A DNA stretch of 54,762 bases from Planctomycetota bacterium (GCA_003389215.1 QQVP01000129.1:1-54762), one strand, 5' to 3'. Positions 1 to 8,485 are shown, numbered from the stretch's first letter. The notes: a model not told the origin generated them from the letters alone. Made by a program: numbers and translations.

Positions 1-188
1 GCGACATGATCGGTTCGCTCTCGATCGCCATGACCAACGGCATCGGGCTGGGCAAGATTGCCAACTCGATTCATCCCTACCCGACGCAGGCCGAAGCGAT
101 TCGCAAGGCGGGCGACCTCTACAATCGTACACGACTGACGCCGCGGGTGGCCGCTTTGTTCAAGACGTGGCTGGCCTGGACGCGGTGA
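1..188 (+). CDS. C-terminal end of a FAD-dependent pyridine nucleotide-disulfide oxidoreductase (partial)
   Basis: The reading frame is open from the left edge of the window to a TGA at 186-188, so the gene begins outside. The last 60 residues contain IHPYPTQAEAIRKAGD followed by YNRTRLTP. This is the typical end of the C-terminal dimerisation domain of mercuric-reductase/dihydrolipoamide-dehydrogenase-like flavoproteins; the His-Pro pair lies near the redox disulfide of the partner subunit in that family. The FAD and NAD(P) domains and the CxxxxC disulfide are not in view, so the substrate cannot be named. Planctomycete members are often annotated as mercuric reductase without supporting data. 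An in-frame ATG at position 6 is internal and is not the start. Confidence 0.8.
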   Translation, partial: DMIGSLSIAMTNGIGLGKIANSIHPYPTQAEAIRKAGDLYNRTRLTPRVAALFKTWLAWTR

Positions 189-215
189 TCGTACGATGCG
201 TTGCCGAGAGGATCC

Positions 216-240
216 GGCTCGGCAGGAGCCTCGCCCTCCC
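216..240. repeat. dispersed GC-rich intergenic repeat, copy 1
   Basis: The 25-base unit starts GGCTCGGCAGGAGCCTCGCC and ends CTCCC. It recurs at 27424-27448 and, with one change, at 27588-27612. Read on the reverse strand it gives GEAPAEP-like peptides, a motif familiar from spurious ORFs in planctomycete genomes. It contains a short inverted repeat (GGCTC...GAGCC) and sits between the convergent ends of the oxidoreductase and the acetolactate synthase gene. Confidence 0.75.
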
Positions 241-274
241 AGGAGCACTGCGATCCCGAGCGTGAGGCCCCACT

Positions 275-1918
275 TCACACCCGCGCACTAAGCTCCTTGA
301 TCTCGTGGTTCAAGATGCGGTCGTTGTCCGAGTAGTCGACCGGCACCTCGATCAAGTGGACGCCGGGCGTTTCGGTACATTCACGCATCGTGGGAGCCAG
401 ATCGTCGGTGGCCGCGATGCGATAGCCCCGGGCTCCGTAGCTCTCGGCATACTTGACGAAATCGGGGTTGCCGTAGTCGAGCCCGAACGAGTCGAAGCCC
501 ATGTGGGCCTGTTTCCACTTGATCATGCCGTAGGCATCGTCGCGGAGCACGAGCACGACGACATGCAGATTCAACCGCACGGCCGTTTCGAGTTCCTGCG
601 AGTTCATCATAAACCCGCCGTCGCCGCAGATCGCCATCACCTTCCGCTTGGGAAAGACGAGCCCGGCCGCCATCGCCGAGGGAAGCCCCGCGCCCATCGT
701 CGCCAGGGCATTGTCCAACAGCACCGTGTTGGGTTGGTGGGCTTTGTAGTTGCGGGCGAACCAAATCTTGTAGATGCCGTTGTCCAGCGCGATGATCCCG
801 TCGGGCGGCATGATCGCACGGACGTCGGCCACCAGTCGCTGCGGGATCATCGGAAAGCGGTCATCGTCGCTGCCCTGGCCGACGTGCGCTTCGGCGGCGG
901 CCCGTACGGTTTGGAAGTAGGAGAAGTCCCAACTGGCCTGTTTGCTGAGCTGCTCCTTGATCTGCCAGATGCCGTTGGCGATGTCACCGACGACTTCGAC
1001 CTGAGGAAAGTAGACCGGGTCGACCTCGGCCGAAGAGAAGTTGACGTGGATCACCTGATGCCCGCCGGGGCGCATGAAGAAGGGCGGCTTCTCCACGACG
1101 TCGTGCCCGACGTTAATGATCACGTCGGCATGTTCGATTGCGCGGTGGATGAAGTCGTGATCGGACAGGGCCGCGTTGCCGAGGAACCGCTCGTCATATT
1201 CGTCGACGACGCCCTTGCCCATCTGCGTGGTGATGAAAGGAATGCCGGTTTCGTCGACGAGCTGCCGCAACATGCGGCAGGTCAGCTTGCGATTGGCCCC
1301 CGCTCCGATGACCAGCAGCGGATGCCGAGCCGACTCGATCAACTCGACCGCGCGGCGAATCGACTTCTCTTCCGCGGTGGGACGCCGCACGAGGCTGGCC
1401 GTAAACACGCCGTCGCTGCACTCCTCGGTCGCAATGTCTTCGGGCAGCTCCAAGTGCGTCGCGCCGGGACGCTCCTCTTCGGCCCGACGAAAGGCCTCGC
1501 GGACTCGCGAAGGAATGTTCTCGCCGCTAACGATCTGCTGGGTGTACTTGGTGAGCGGGCGCATCATGTCGACGACGTCGACAATCTGAAAATGACCCTG
1601 CTTGCTCGACTTGATCGGCTTCTGCCCCGTGATCATCAGCATCGGCATCCCGCCGAGTTGGGCATAGGCGGCCGCCGTCACGAAGTTGGTGGCGCCGGGA
1701 CCGAGCGTCGCCAGGCAAACGCCCGCCTTGCCCGTCAGCCGTCCGTAGGTGGCGGCCATGAAGCCGGCCGCCTGTTCGTGACGGGTGAGAATCAGCCGGA
1801 TGCTCTCCGAGCGGGACAGCGAATCGAGCAGGTCGAGATTCTCCTCGCCGGGAATGCCGAAGAGGTACTCGACCCCCTCCTGCTCGAGGGCCTTCACGAA
1901 CAGATCGGCAGCTTTCAT
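275..1918 (-). CDS. thiamine-diphosphate-dependent acetolactate synthase, large-subunit-like
   Basis: A 547-residue enzyme of the acetolactate synthase/pyruvate decarboxylase superfamily, expected to condense two pyruvates or decarboxylate a related 2-oxo acid in the cytoplasm. The N-terminal domain has the catalytic Glu in LTRHEQAAGFMAATYGR, followed by LATLGPGATN. The C-terminal domain has the thiamine-diphosphate/Mg motif beginning GDGGFMMNSQELETAVRLN. The motif ends in LRDDAYGM rather than the Asn-containing ending of anabolic IlvB, which is closer to catabolic AlsS-type enzymes; this is a family-level inference. The start at 1918 is chosen because GGAGA lies seven bases upstream; a longer frame to 1978 adds 20 unconserved residues. 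No small regulatory subunit gene is nearby, which also argues against the biosynthetic IlvBN enzyme. The exact substrate is unproven. Confidence 0.85.
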   Translation of the reverse strand: MKAADLFVKALEQEGVEYLFGIPGEENLDLLDSLSRSESIRLILTRHEQAAGFMAATYGRLTGKAGVCLATLGPGATNFVTAAAYAQLGGMPMLMITGQKPIKSSKQGHFQIVDVVDMMRPLTKYTQQIVSGENIPSRVREAFRRAEEERPGATHLELPEDIATEECSDGVFTASLVRRPTAEEKSIRRAVELIESARHPLLVIGAGANRKLTCRMLRQLVDETGIPFITTQMGKGVVDEYDERFLGNAALSDHDFIHRAIEHADVIINVGHDVVEKPPFFMRPGGHQVIHVNFSSAEVDPVYFPQVEVVGDIANGIWQIKEQLSKQASWDFSYFQTVRAAAEAHVGQGSDDDRFPMIPQRLVADVRAIMPPDGIIALDNGIYKIWFARNYKAHQPNTVLLDNALATMGAGLPSAMAAGLVFPKRKVMAICGDGGFMMNSQELETAVRLNLHVVVLVLRDDAYGMIKWKQAHMGFDSFGLDYGNPDFVKYAESYGARGYRIAATDDLAPTMRECTETPGVHLIEVPVDYSDNDRILNHEIKELSARV

Positions 1919-2002
1919 CGCGTCTCCTTCGCACCCCACGGAACTATTGAGCCCACGGCAACTGCCGACAACGGCCACGCCCAGACCTGGCGAGGTCGCC
2001 CT

Positions 2003-2032
2003 ATTCTAGGGGCCGCACTCGTGTTTGGTCTA
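2003..2032 (-). promoter_or_regulatory. possible promoter of the acetolactate synthase gene
   Basis: On the minus strand there is a -10-like TAGAAT at 2008-2003 and a -35-like TAGACC at 2032-2027, spaced 18 bases apart and about 85 bases before the chosen start. The match is partial, and planctomycete promoter consensus is poorly defined. Confidence 0.3.
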
Positions 2033-2128
2033 ATGGAAACGGGGTTGGGTCGCGTAGGTACGGCCGCCTGGCTGCTTGACCCACGTCCCCTAAACTTCAG
2101 TACGCTCGCCCCCTTCAATCACTCCCTT

Positions 2129-2196
2129 CGAGATCACCGTCCCTGCCGAGATCACCGTCCCCGTCGAGATCACCGTCCCCGTCGAGATCACCGTCA
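2129..2196. repeat. 18-base tandem repeat, about 3.8 copies
   Basis: The unit CGAGATCACCGTCCCYGY repeats at 2129, 2147, 2165 and (partial) 2183. Copies two and three are identical, which suggests recent slippage. The unit is a multiple of three, but no real gene appears to cross it. Confidence 0.9.
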
Positions 2197-2350
2197 TGAA
2201 CGATCGCGCAAGCCCGGCCGACAAGCAGCAACCTTCCGAAAAATCACTGCAGAGGATGTGGAACTACGTCGAAAAATATTGGGAGGTAGTCCGCTGTCCG
2301 ATCGCGACACGACGCGGGCGAGGCAGGACGGCCAAGAAGAGAACGAGAGT

Positions 2351-2560
2351 ATGTCGAAGCGAGGCACGAACAACTCAGGATCGCACTGTCGAATCCGCGA
2401 ACGGACCACGGCCTGGGCACTGGGAACCGGTTTGCAGGTCGGCCTGGAGCCGGGCGAGTATCGCGTGACGGACGTGGCCGACCTCGACGGCGTGACCTTC
2501 TTGCGGCTCGACGACCGCTATCACTGTCCCGCCGAGGCGTGCGACTTGACGCTTTCTTAG
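2351..2560 (+). CDS. small hypothetical protein
   Basis: A 69-residue frame starting with ATG at 2351 and ending in TAG. The C-terminal half reads LEPGEYRVTDVADLDGVTFL and ends in an acidic, Cys-containing segment (CPAEACDLTLS). That looks like ordinary protein composition, unlike the Arg-rich frames around it. The same frame extends much further upstream, but that part is antisense to the acetolactate synthase gene and is not credible. Upstream bases (GAACGAGAGT) give only a weak ribosome-binding site. Function is unknown. It may be a small independent gene or the end of a decayed longer one. Confidence 0.4.
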   Translation: MSKRGTNNSGSHCRIRERTTAWALGTGLQVGLEPGEYRVTDVADLDGVTFLRLDDRYHCPAEACDLTLS

Positions 2561-2611
2561 GGCGTCAGGTCTTCTCGGATCGCCAGGTCTGCTTCGGGCA
2601 TCGGGGGATCG

Positions 2612-3907
2612 CTAGCGGGCGAGCCGAAATCCGCAAAACTGCCAGCGGGCCTCCGGCGGAAAGAAATTGCGGTAGGTCGCTCGGATGTGATTGCTCGAGG
2701 TGGCACAGCTGCCACCCCGCAGGACGAACTGGTTGCACATAAACTTCCCGTTGTATTCGCCGAGCGCGCCGTCGGGCGGCGCGTAACCAGGATAGGCGGT
2801 GTAGGGACTGGCCGTCCACTGCCAAACGTCGCCGAACATCCGCACAGCGCCGACGTCTTCCGTGGGGGGCGCCGCCGGGTGCAGCGCCGCGCCGGCGGCC
2901 AGCAGCGTGTCGGCAAAATTGCCTTGCTCGCTCGACACGGCAGCGCTGGCGACCTCCCACTCCGCTTCGGTTGGCAGCCGGGCCCCGGCCCAGCGGGCGA
3001 AGGCGTCGGCCTCGAAGTAACTCACGTGGCAGACCGGCTCCGCGGGGTCGAGCGGGCGAAGTCCGGCGAGCGTGAACTGCGACCAGCCTTCGGGGCGCTC
3101 GTGCCAGTAGAGCGGGGCCTGCCAGCCTTCCTGCTGCACCGTCTGCCAGCCGGCCGAGAGCCACAGCTCCGCGCGTCGATAGCCGTCGTCGGCCATGAAC
3201 TGCAGATACTCGCCGCAATTGACGGGCCGGCTGGCGATCATGAAGTCCTCGAGCAGCACCCGGTGCCGCGGCGATTCGTTGTCGTAGGCAAAGCCGGGGC
3301 CGGTGTGGCCAATCTCGTAGATGGCTTCGTCATGTTCGAGCCACTCGGCTGCGGGAGGGCGCATCGAGCCCGGCGAATCGTCGTCCCGGGCCGGCGCCTC
3401 GCGATAGACCGGAAACAACGGGTTCCGCGAGAGGACATGCTTGATGTCCGTGAGGATCAGCTCTTGATGCTGCTGCTCGTGCTGGATGCCGAGTTCGACA
3501 ATGTAGGCCAGCTGGGCGTCGTCGCTCTCGGCCAGTCGACCGGCGAGTCGCCGATCGACGTCGTCCCGGTAGGCCCAAACTTCGGCCACCGTGGGCCGCG
3601 AGAGCATGCCCCGCTCGGAACGCGGAAACTGCGCCCCGACCGCGTTGTAGTACGAGTTGAAGAGATACTTAAACGCCGGATGGAAAGGACGCTCGTCGGC
3701 AAAGCGGCCGAGCGCGAACTCTTCGAAGAACCAGGTCGTGTGGGCCAGGTGCCAACGCGTAGGGCTGACGTCCCGCATCGACTGGATGACGCAGTCTTCG
3801 GCCTCGAGCGACTCACAGAGTCGAGCGGTGAACGCCCTTGTGGCGAGATATCGCTCGCGCAACTCGGACGGGGACGTTTCCACGACGAAAGACTTGGCCT
3901 GGCTCAT
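2612..3907 (-). CDS. egtB: ergothioneine biosynthesis sulfoxide synthase EgtB
   Basis: A 431-residue non-haem iron enzyme that joins N-alpha-trimethylhistidine (hercynine) to a cysteine or gamma-glutamylcysteine sulfur donor with O2. The N-terminal DinB-like domain carries the iron site: His53 in RWHLAHTTWFFEE and the HX3HXE motif HEQQHQE at residues 143-149. The C-terminal half, from about residue 200, is an FGE-sulfatase fold with GGEYLQ-type and LPTEAEWE segments and a final LRGGSCATSS...FRLAR stretch. Length matches the family. GGAT lies just before the ATG at 3907. It faces the same way as egtD 570 bases upstream, with a flavodoxin remnant between them. No egtA, egtC or egtE is in the window, which is common outside actinobacteria. 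Confidence 0.93.
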   Translation of the reverse strand: MSQAKSFVVETSPSELRERYLATRAFTARLCESLEAEDCVIQSMRDVSPTRWHLAHTTWFFEEFALGRFADERPFHPAFKYLFNSYYNAVGAQFPRSERGMLSRPTVAEVWAYRDDVDRRLAGRLAESDDAQLAYIVELGIQHEQQHQELILTDIKHVLSRNPLFPVYREAPARDDDSPGSMRPPAAEWLEHDEAIYEIGHTGPGFAYDNESPRHRVLLEDFMIASRPVNCGEYLQFMADDGYRRAELWLSAGWQTVQQEGWQAPLYWHERPEGWSQFTLAGLRPLDPAEPVCHVSYFEADAFARWAGARLPTEAEWEVASAAVSSEQGNFADTLLAAGAALHPAAPPTEDVGAVRMFGDVWQWTASPYTAYPGYAPPDGALGEYNGKFMCNQFVLRGGSCATSSNHIRATYRNFFPPEARWQFCGFRLAR

Positions 3908-4020
3908 CGCATCCTTTCTCGATACCGGTCGGGCAGGGTCATGCCATCCACCATGCTAACACAAGCCGAACACCCGGTGTCGCCGGGCAATCCGGCGGAG
4001 GCCGCTCGTGGGAACATCCC

Positions 4021-4386
4021 TTACCGATACTCCGGCACCGGATGATCGAAGCGGCAGCCGGCGTCCCACTGCGAGCGTTGGTTGCCGTGTGCCGGGATGC
4101 CGCCGGCGTCCTTGATCATGCGGGCCAGGTGCATCAGGTTCCAGGTCAGGAAGGTGGTGTTTCGATTGGTGAAGTCGTTCTCGGGTCCCCCGGAACCTTC
4201 GTCCAGATACGAGGGTCCCGGCCCCGCCTCGCCGAGCCAGCCGGCGTCGGCCTGCGGCGGAATCACATAGCCGAGATGCTGCAGCGAGTAGAGGATGTTC
4301 ATCGAGCAATGCTTCGCTCCATCCTCGTTCCCGGTGATCAAACAGCCTCCGACCTTGCCGTCTCGCTTGTTGTTTCTGGCTGAGCG
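4021..4386 (-). pseudogene. N-terminally truncated flavodoxin / NADPH-dependent FMN reductase remnant
   Basis: The minus-strand frame is open from just after a TGA at 4389-4387 to the stop at 4021. Recognisable homology begins near 4356 with KVGGCLITGNEDG and continues through NILYSLQHLGYVIPPQADAGW, PGPSYLDEGSGGPENDF and a final AGGIPAHGNQR...RFD. From memory this is the C-terminal half of planctomycete multimeric-flavodoxin-type reductases. The N-terminal half with the FMN phosphate-binding loop is missing; upstream sequence runs into the end of egtD. A TTG at 4341 could start a 106-residue product, but it would lack the flavin site. The remnant splits the egtB-egtD pair and suggests a past deletion or rearrangement. 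Confidence 0.65.
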
Positions 4387-4478
4387 TCATGGAACGATCC
4401 TCTCCTACATTCGGCAAAGCGTGTGTGCCAGGCAAGCAGGCCGCGTGACTGCGGCGATGCCGGCTCGTCGCTCGCTCT

Positions 4479-5468
4479 CTAAACCGTCGTTTGCTCGTCA
4501 ATCACCGCCAGGTGAAGCACCGCGAAGCTGCGGTCCGCGTCGCACCAGTGGCGACGCAGTGTCAATCCGGTGCTGGCGGCCAAGGCGGCGAACTCCTGGA
4601 TCGAGTACTTGTGCGAGTACTCGGTGCAAATCGACTCCCCCTCGGAAAACTCGAAGGTATGCTCGCCGACCGACACCTCTTGATCCTGCTCGCTGACCAG
4701 GTGCATCTCGATGCGATCGAAGTCGTCGTTGTAAACCGCTTCGTGACGAAACTGCTCGGGCTGGAAGTCGCCGTCGAGTTCACGATTGATGCGATGCAAC
4801 AGATTCCGGTTGAACTCCGCGGTCACGCCCTGGCGGTCGTTGTACGCGGCCTCCATTTCGGCGACGTCCTTCTTCAGGTCAATTCCGATCAAGAGGCCGC
4901 CGCCACGCCCACAGAGGCGGGCGACGCCCCGCAGAAACTCGACGGCCGCTTCGGCCTGAAAGTTTCCGATCGTCGAGCCGGGAAAGTAAACCGCCTTGTG
5001 GGTCTCGGCAGGATCCGCCACCGGCAGGTCAAACTTGCTGGTGAAGTCGGCGCAGACGGGCAACACTTGGACGTCGGGATAGGCTGCCGAGAGTCGTTCG
5101 GCCGTGAGCTGCAGATGCCGCCGCGAAATGTCGACCGGCACGTAGGCGATCGGGTCTTCCAGGTGATCGAGCAACAGCCGCGTCTTGACGCTGCTGCCGC
5201 TACCGTACTCGACCAGCATGACGCCGGGGCCGATCTGTGCGGCCATCTCGTCGGCGAAGCGGCGCATGATCGCCAATTCGCTGCGCGTGACCGGGTACTC
5301 GTCGAGCTGGCAAATCTGCTCGAAGAGCTTGGAACCGCGATGGTCGTAGAAATACTTGGAAGGCAGACGCTTCGCGCCGCGGCTCAGGCCGATCACCACG
5401 TCTTCCAGAAAGGTCTCGGTCGGGGGGCCGTAGTCGAGTAGATCGACAGACGCCGAATCGTCCGGCAC
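4479..5468 (-). CDS. egtD: L-histidine N-alpha-methyltransferase EgtD
   Basis: A SAM-dependent enzyme that adds three methyl groups to the alpha-amine of histidine to give hercynine, the first ergothioneine step. With the GTG start at 5468 it has 329 residues, the usual length. Recognisable parts are RLPSKYFYDHRGSKLFEQI near the N-terminus, the SAM motif VEYGSGSS at about residues 86-93, YVPVDISRRHL, YFPGSTIGNF, and a C-terminal segment with SICTEYSHKYS. The frame continues upstream to an ATG at 5597, but those 43 residues look noncoding. AGG sits about eight bases before the GTG, which favours the short form. It is probably expressed with egtB downstream despite the remnant between them. Confidence 0.92.
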   Translation of the reverse strand: MPDDSASVDLLDYGPPTETFLEDVVIGLSRGAKRLPSKYFYDHRGSKLFEQICQLDEYPVTRSELAIMRRFADEMAAQIGPGVMLVEYGSGSSVKTRLLLDHLEDPIAYVPVDISRRHLQLTAERLSAAYPDVQVLPVCADFTSKFDLPVADPAETHKAVYFPGSTIGNFQAEAAVEFLRGVARLCGRGGGLLIGIDLKKDVAEMEAAYNDRQGVTAEFNRNLLHRINRELDGDFQPEQFRHEAVYNDDFDRIEMHLVSEQDQEVSVGEHTFEFSEGESICTEYSHKYSIQEFAALAASTGLTLRRHWCDADRSFAVLHLAVIDEQTTV

Positions 5469-5759
5469 AACAGGCCTCGCTTTCGGTCTGGATCGTGCTA
5501 CCGCTGGCGGAAGAGTGCCGCCTCGTGATGTGGCAAAGATACTGATCCTAGAGCATCGCGGGACGGTGTCCAACCACCCGCCCGCTGAGGAGTCCACCTA
5601 CCGGGGGCGCGTCGAAGCCGATTTTGCGGGAAACTGACGATCGTCCGCGTTATTCGCCTCGCGCCGACGTCTTATCAACGACGGGAACTTGATCTGGTGA
5701 GAATGACATCACCCAAGCATGAGCTGCTTCATCGTCGGAGCGCGCTACCGCGTGAAAGG

Positions 5760-6044
5760 TCAAGCGATCACCTCGACGCCCTTCCAGAATGCCACATGGT
5801 CTTTGATGTTGGCGGCCTCGGGTTTGGGTTGCGGGTAATACCAGGCCGCTTGCGCGTTGGTTTCCCCGTCGACCACGACGTCGTAGTAGTTGGCCGTTCC
5901 CTTCCATCCGCAGACGGTGTGAACATCGCTCTCTCGAAAACACTCGCGGTCGAGCGAGTCGGGCGGAAAGTAGTGGTTCCCGTCGACGATGACGGTCGTG
6001 TCGCTCTCGGCGAGCGTCTTGTCTTGCCAAACGGCCTTCGGCAT
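5760..6044 (-). CDS. DUF427 domain protein
   Basis: A 94-residue protein of the DUF427 family. It reads MPKAVWQDKTLAESDTTVIV at the start and contains GNHYFPPDSL, CGWKGTANYY and AWYYPQPK, which are the signature positions of that family. The biochemical role is not established. The protein is small, soluble and lacks a signal peptide. The start at 6044 is supported by GGAGGAG six bases upstream; a longer frame to 6146 adds an Arg/Pro-rich extension that does not look coding. It lies about 290 bases upstream of egtD on the same strand, in a gap where I see no other gene. Confidence 0.9.
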   Translation of the reverse strand: MPKAVWQDKTLAESDTTVIVDGNHYFPPDSLDRECFRESDVHTVCGWKGTANYYDVVVDGETNAQAAWYYPQPKPEAANIKDHVAFWKGVEVIA

Positions 6045-6203
6045 CGGTCTCCTCCGCGGTCTCTTGGCTTTGGGGTTCAGGGTCGAGCGTCTAGGGTCTC
6101 TCGGCTCCCAGCGAGTGGTCGTCCGTCCGCCGCCCCTTGGCACCATGATAGGTTCGCGTCCGAGAATGCCAAGGGCACGGGCGACGCTCGGTCCTGGCGA
6201 CTG

Positions 6204-7739
6204 TTAGGATGCCCGCAGGCGCAGGCCGGGAGAAACAACCATCCGTTCGATGAGCCAGAAAGAAAACTGAACTAGCAGGGCCAGTGCCGCCGCGGCGAAG
6301 GCCCCCTGCATGATGAGCGCGTCGTCGCTGAGGCGGATTCCGGTGAGGATCGGTAGCCCGTAGCCGCCGGCCCCGACGAGCGCCCCGAGCGTGGCGAAAC
6401 CGACGTTCATGACGGCCGCCGTCTTGATGCCGGCCAGGATCGTCGGCGCGGCGAGGGGCAACTCGACCAGACGTAGTCGCGCCAAGGGAGGCAGGCCGAG
6501 CGCCTGGGCCGATTCGTGAGCTCCGCGCGCGATGTTGTCCAAGCCGGCGAACGTGTTCCGCACGATCGGCAACAAGCTGTATAAGAACAAAGCCACGACG
6601 GCATTCATCGATCCGGTACCGAGACTCGACATCCCCAGCAAGCTGACCGGCTTCATGAGAATCACCAGCAGCGCGAGCGCCGGCACCGTCTGCACGATGC
6701 CTATGATCACGAGAATGATCGTCCCGGTCAGGCGGTAGCGCGCGGCGACGATTCCCAGGGGAATCGCCACCAGGATGGCAGGCACGAGCGACTTGCGCAC
6801 CAGATCGACGTGTTCGATCGTATGTTTGCGAAGTCGCGTGTAGACGGTTTCCGGTTCGACGTGCGGGCGAATCGCCATCTGCTGTTCGAGGAACTCGGCG
6901 GCAATTTGCGATTCGGAGAGTCGAGTTCCGTCTTCCTGATCGAGTTCGGCGGCCAGGTTCATCCGCGTCATTTGGTCGACGTCGAGGGCACCGTCGAGGC
7001 GGTCGAGTGCAGTGGCGACCTCGGGAAAGCGCGTCGGCAAGTCGGCACGGTGGACGAGCACGGCGTCGTACCGTGTGAAGAACTCACGGTCATCCTCGAG
7101 CAAGACGATGTCGTGGACTTGGATCTTGGCATCCGTCGCGTAGACGTCCATCACGTCGATGGCGCCGCTGCTCAGCTCTCGATACGCAAGATCGTGATCC
7201 AGGACCTTCACGTCGCGGTCGCCGAGATCGTACGCCTGGCGCAGACTCGGCCAGCCGTCGTCGCGATCGACAAATTCGTGGCCGAACCCGAGCCGTAAAT
7301 CGGGTCGCGCCGCGAGATCGGAGATCTTCTCGATGCCCAGCGCCTCGGCGCGCTGCCGTTTCATGCCAAGGGCATAGGTGTTGTTGAAGCCGAGCGGGCG
7401 ACTCATCACGAGGCCATCCTCGCGGAGCACTTCCTCAAGGGCCTCGTCGTCGTCGATCTTCCGGTCGGCGAAGATCTCGCGACGGAGCGTCCCGGTGTAT
7501 TCGGGATAGATGTCGATATCTCCGCTCACCAGGGCCTTGTAGACGAGCGTGGTCCCGCCAATCTCACGAAAATGCAGCGGCTCGGCTCCCGCATCGCGTG
7601 CCAAATGAGCGACGACCTCGCCGAGGATGACCGATTCGGTGAACTTCTTGGAACCGATGCGCAGATCGGCCTGTTCGCAACTAAGCGGCACGTACGCGAC
7701 GCACAACAACAGCGTAGCGGCGATTCCGTAGCGGAGCAT
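6204..7739 (-). CDS. osmoprotectant / quaternary amine ABC transporter, fused substrate-binding protein and permease
   Basis: A 511-residue fusion. Residues 1-20 form a signal or anchor segment ending near a Cys (VPLSCEQ), but the lipobox is poor. Residues about 25-290 are a glycine-betaine-type binding domain (IGSKKFTESVILGE, GGTTLVYKALVSGDIDIYPEY). Residues about 310-505 are a permease of roughly five membrane helices with the ATPase-contact loop around HESAQALGLPPLARLRL. It would bind betaine, choline or a similar compound outside the membrane and move it inward. The start codon overlaps the stop of the upstream ATPase gene by one base (TGATG), so translation is probably coupled. Binding domain first, permease second, is the reverse of the better-known OpuABC-type fusion. 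Substrate is not determined. Confidence 0.9.
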   Translation of the reverse strand: MLRYGIAATLLLCVAYVPLSCEQADLRIGSKKFTESVILGEVVAHLARDAGAEPLHFREIGGTTLVYKALVSGDIDIYPEYTGTLRREIFADRKIDDDEALEEVLREDGLVMSRPLGFNNTYALGMKRQRAEALGIEKISDLAARPDLRLGFGHEFVDRDDGWPSLRQAYDLGDRDVKVLDHDLAYRELSSGAIDVMDVYATDAKIQVHDIVLLEDDREFFTRYDAVLVHRADLPTRFPEVATALDRLDGALDVDQMTRMNLAAELDQEDGTRLSESQIAAEFLEQQMAIRPHVEPETVYTRLRKHTIEHVDLVRKSLVPAILVAIPLGIVAARYRLTGTIILVIIGIVQTVPALALLVILMKPVSLLGMSSLGTGSMNAVVALFLYSLLPIVRNTFAGLDNIARGAHESAQALGLPPLARLRLVELPLAAPTILAGIKTAAVMNVGFATLGALVGAGGYGLPILTGIRLSDDALIMQGAFAAAALALLVQFSFWLIERMVVSPGLRLRAS

Positions 7740-8485
7740 CAGGTCGCTCCTTCCGACAGCGGCGAACGCTGCGCGTTGATGAAGTCGGTGACGAACGACT
7801 CGGCAGGCGTCTCGAGCAATTCCTGAAACGAGCCCTGCTGGACGACGCGACCTTCGCGCATCAGGACGATCGCGTCCGCAAGGAAGGCCGCCTCGCCCAT
7901 GTCGTGGGTGACAAGGATGACCGTCTTGGCCAGGCGGGCGAAGATCGCCTTCAGATCGGCCTGCAGCTCGGCGCGAATCATCGGGTCGAGGGCCCCCAGC
8001 GGCTCGTCGAGCATGAGCACCTCGGGGTCGAGCATGAGGGCCCGCATCAGGCTTACGCGTTGCTGCTGCCCGCCCGAGAGCTGCGCGGGATAACGATCGA
8101 GTCCGCTCTGGGGAAAGTGCGTCAACTCGGCGAGCTCGGCCGTGCGGGCGGCCAGTCGCGATGCGTCCCAGCCCAAGTAGCGGGCCATCAACTGCACGTT
8201 GGCCGCCGCCGTCAGGTGGGGAAAGAGCCCGCCGTCTTGAATCACGTAGCCGACTCGCTGGCGGATGGCGAGTCGACTCTCGGGCGTGAGGCGAACGGCG
8301 TCGAAGGTGATATTACCCGACGTGGGCGGAATCAGGCCCAGCATCAATCGCAGCAGCGTCGACTTGCCACAACCGCTGGGGCCGATCAGGACATGGGTCT
8401 GACCGGGGGCAAATTGCGTCGTATACGGGTCAACAACCCGCTTGCCGTCGTACGTCTTGGAGACATTCTCGAGCCTTAGCATCAT
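7739..8485 (-). CDS. osmoprotectant / quaternary amine ABC transporter ATP-binding protein
   Basis: A 248-residue ABC ATPase: Walker A GPSGCGKST, Q-loop VGYVIQDGG, signature LSGGQQQR, Walker B VLMLDEPLGALD, and H-loop VTHDMGEA. It powers the fused binding-protein/permease encoded immediately downstream, with a one-base overlap. The C-terminus ends soon after the core and lacks the CBS pair that ionic-strength-sensing OpuA/OpuC ATPases carry, so regulation may differ. The start is placed at 8485, where tandem ATGs follow GAGAG. The frame continues upstream to 8575, but that part reads as noncoding. Confidence 0.92.
   Translation of the reverse strand: MMLRLENVSKTYDGKRVVDPYTTQFAPGQTHVLIGPSGCGKSTLLRLMLGLIPPTSGNITFDAVRLTPESRLAIRQRVGYVIQDGGLFPHLTAAANVQLMARYLGWDASRLAARTAELAELTHFPQSGLDRYPAQLSGGQQQRVSLMRALMLDPEVLMLDEPLGALDPMIRAELQADLKAIFARLAKTVILVTHDMGEAAFLADAIVLMREGRVVQQGSFQELLETPAESFVTDFINAQRSPLSEGAT

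Larger units (their letters stand above)
1919..2350. other. intergenic region with tandem repeat, no supported gene
   Basis: This 432-base stretch holds a possible promoter for the acetolactate synthase gene (2003-2032) and an 18-base tandem repeat (2129-2196). A short plus-strand frame from 2196 begins MNDRASPADKQQ and reads QRMWNYVEKYWE before turning into low-complexity Arg-rich sequence. It could be the start of a decayed gene, but I cannot identify it. Confidence 0.5.

Noticed and set aside
305..2350. Long plus-strand frame covering 751 residues
   Set aside because: It is antisense to the acetolactate synthase gene over most of its length and has His/Val/Asp-rich shadow composition. Only its last 69 codons are kept as a possible small gene.
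2196..2468. Possible ferredoxin-thioredoxin reductase remnant (QRMWNYVEKYWE)
   Set aside because: Only about a dozen residues look family-like, and no CPC motif follows in any frame. A homology search would be needed.
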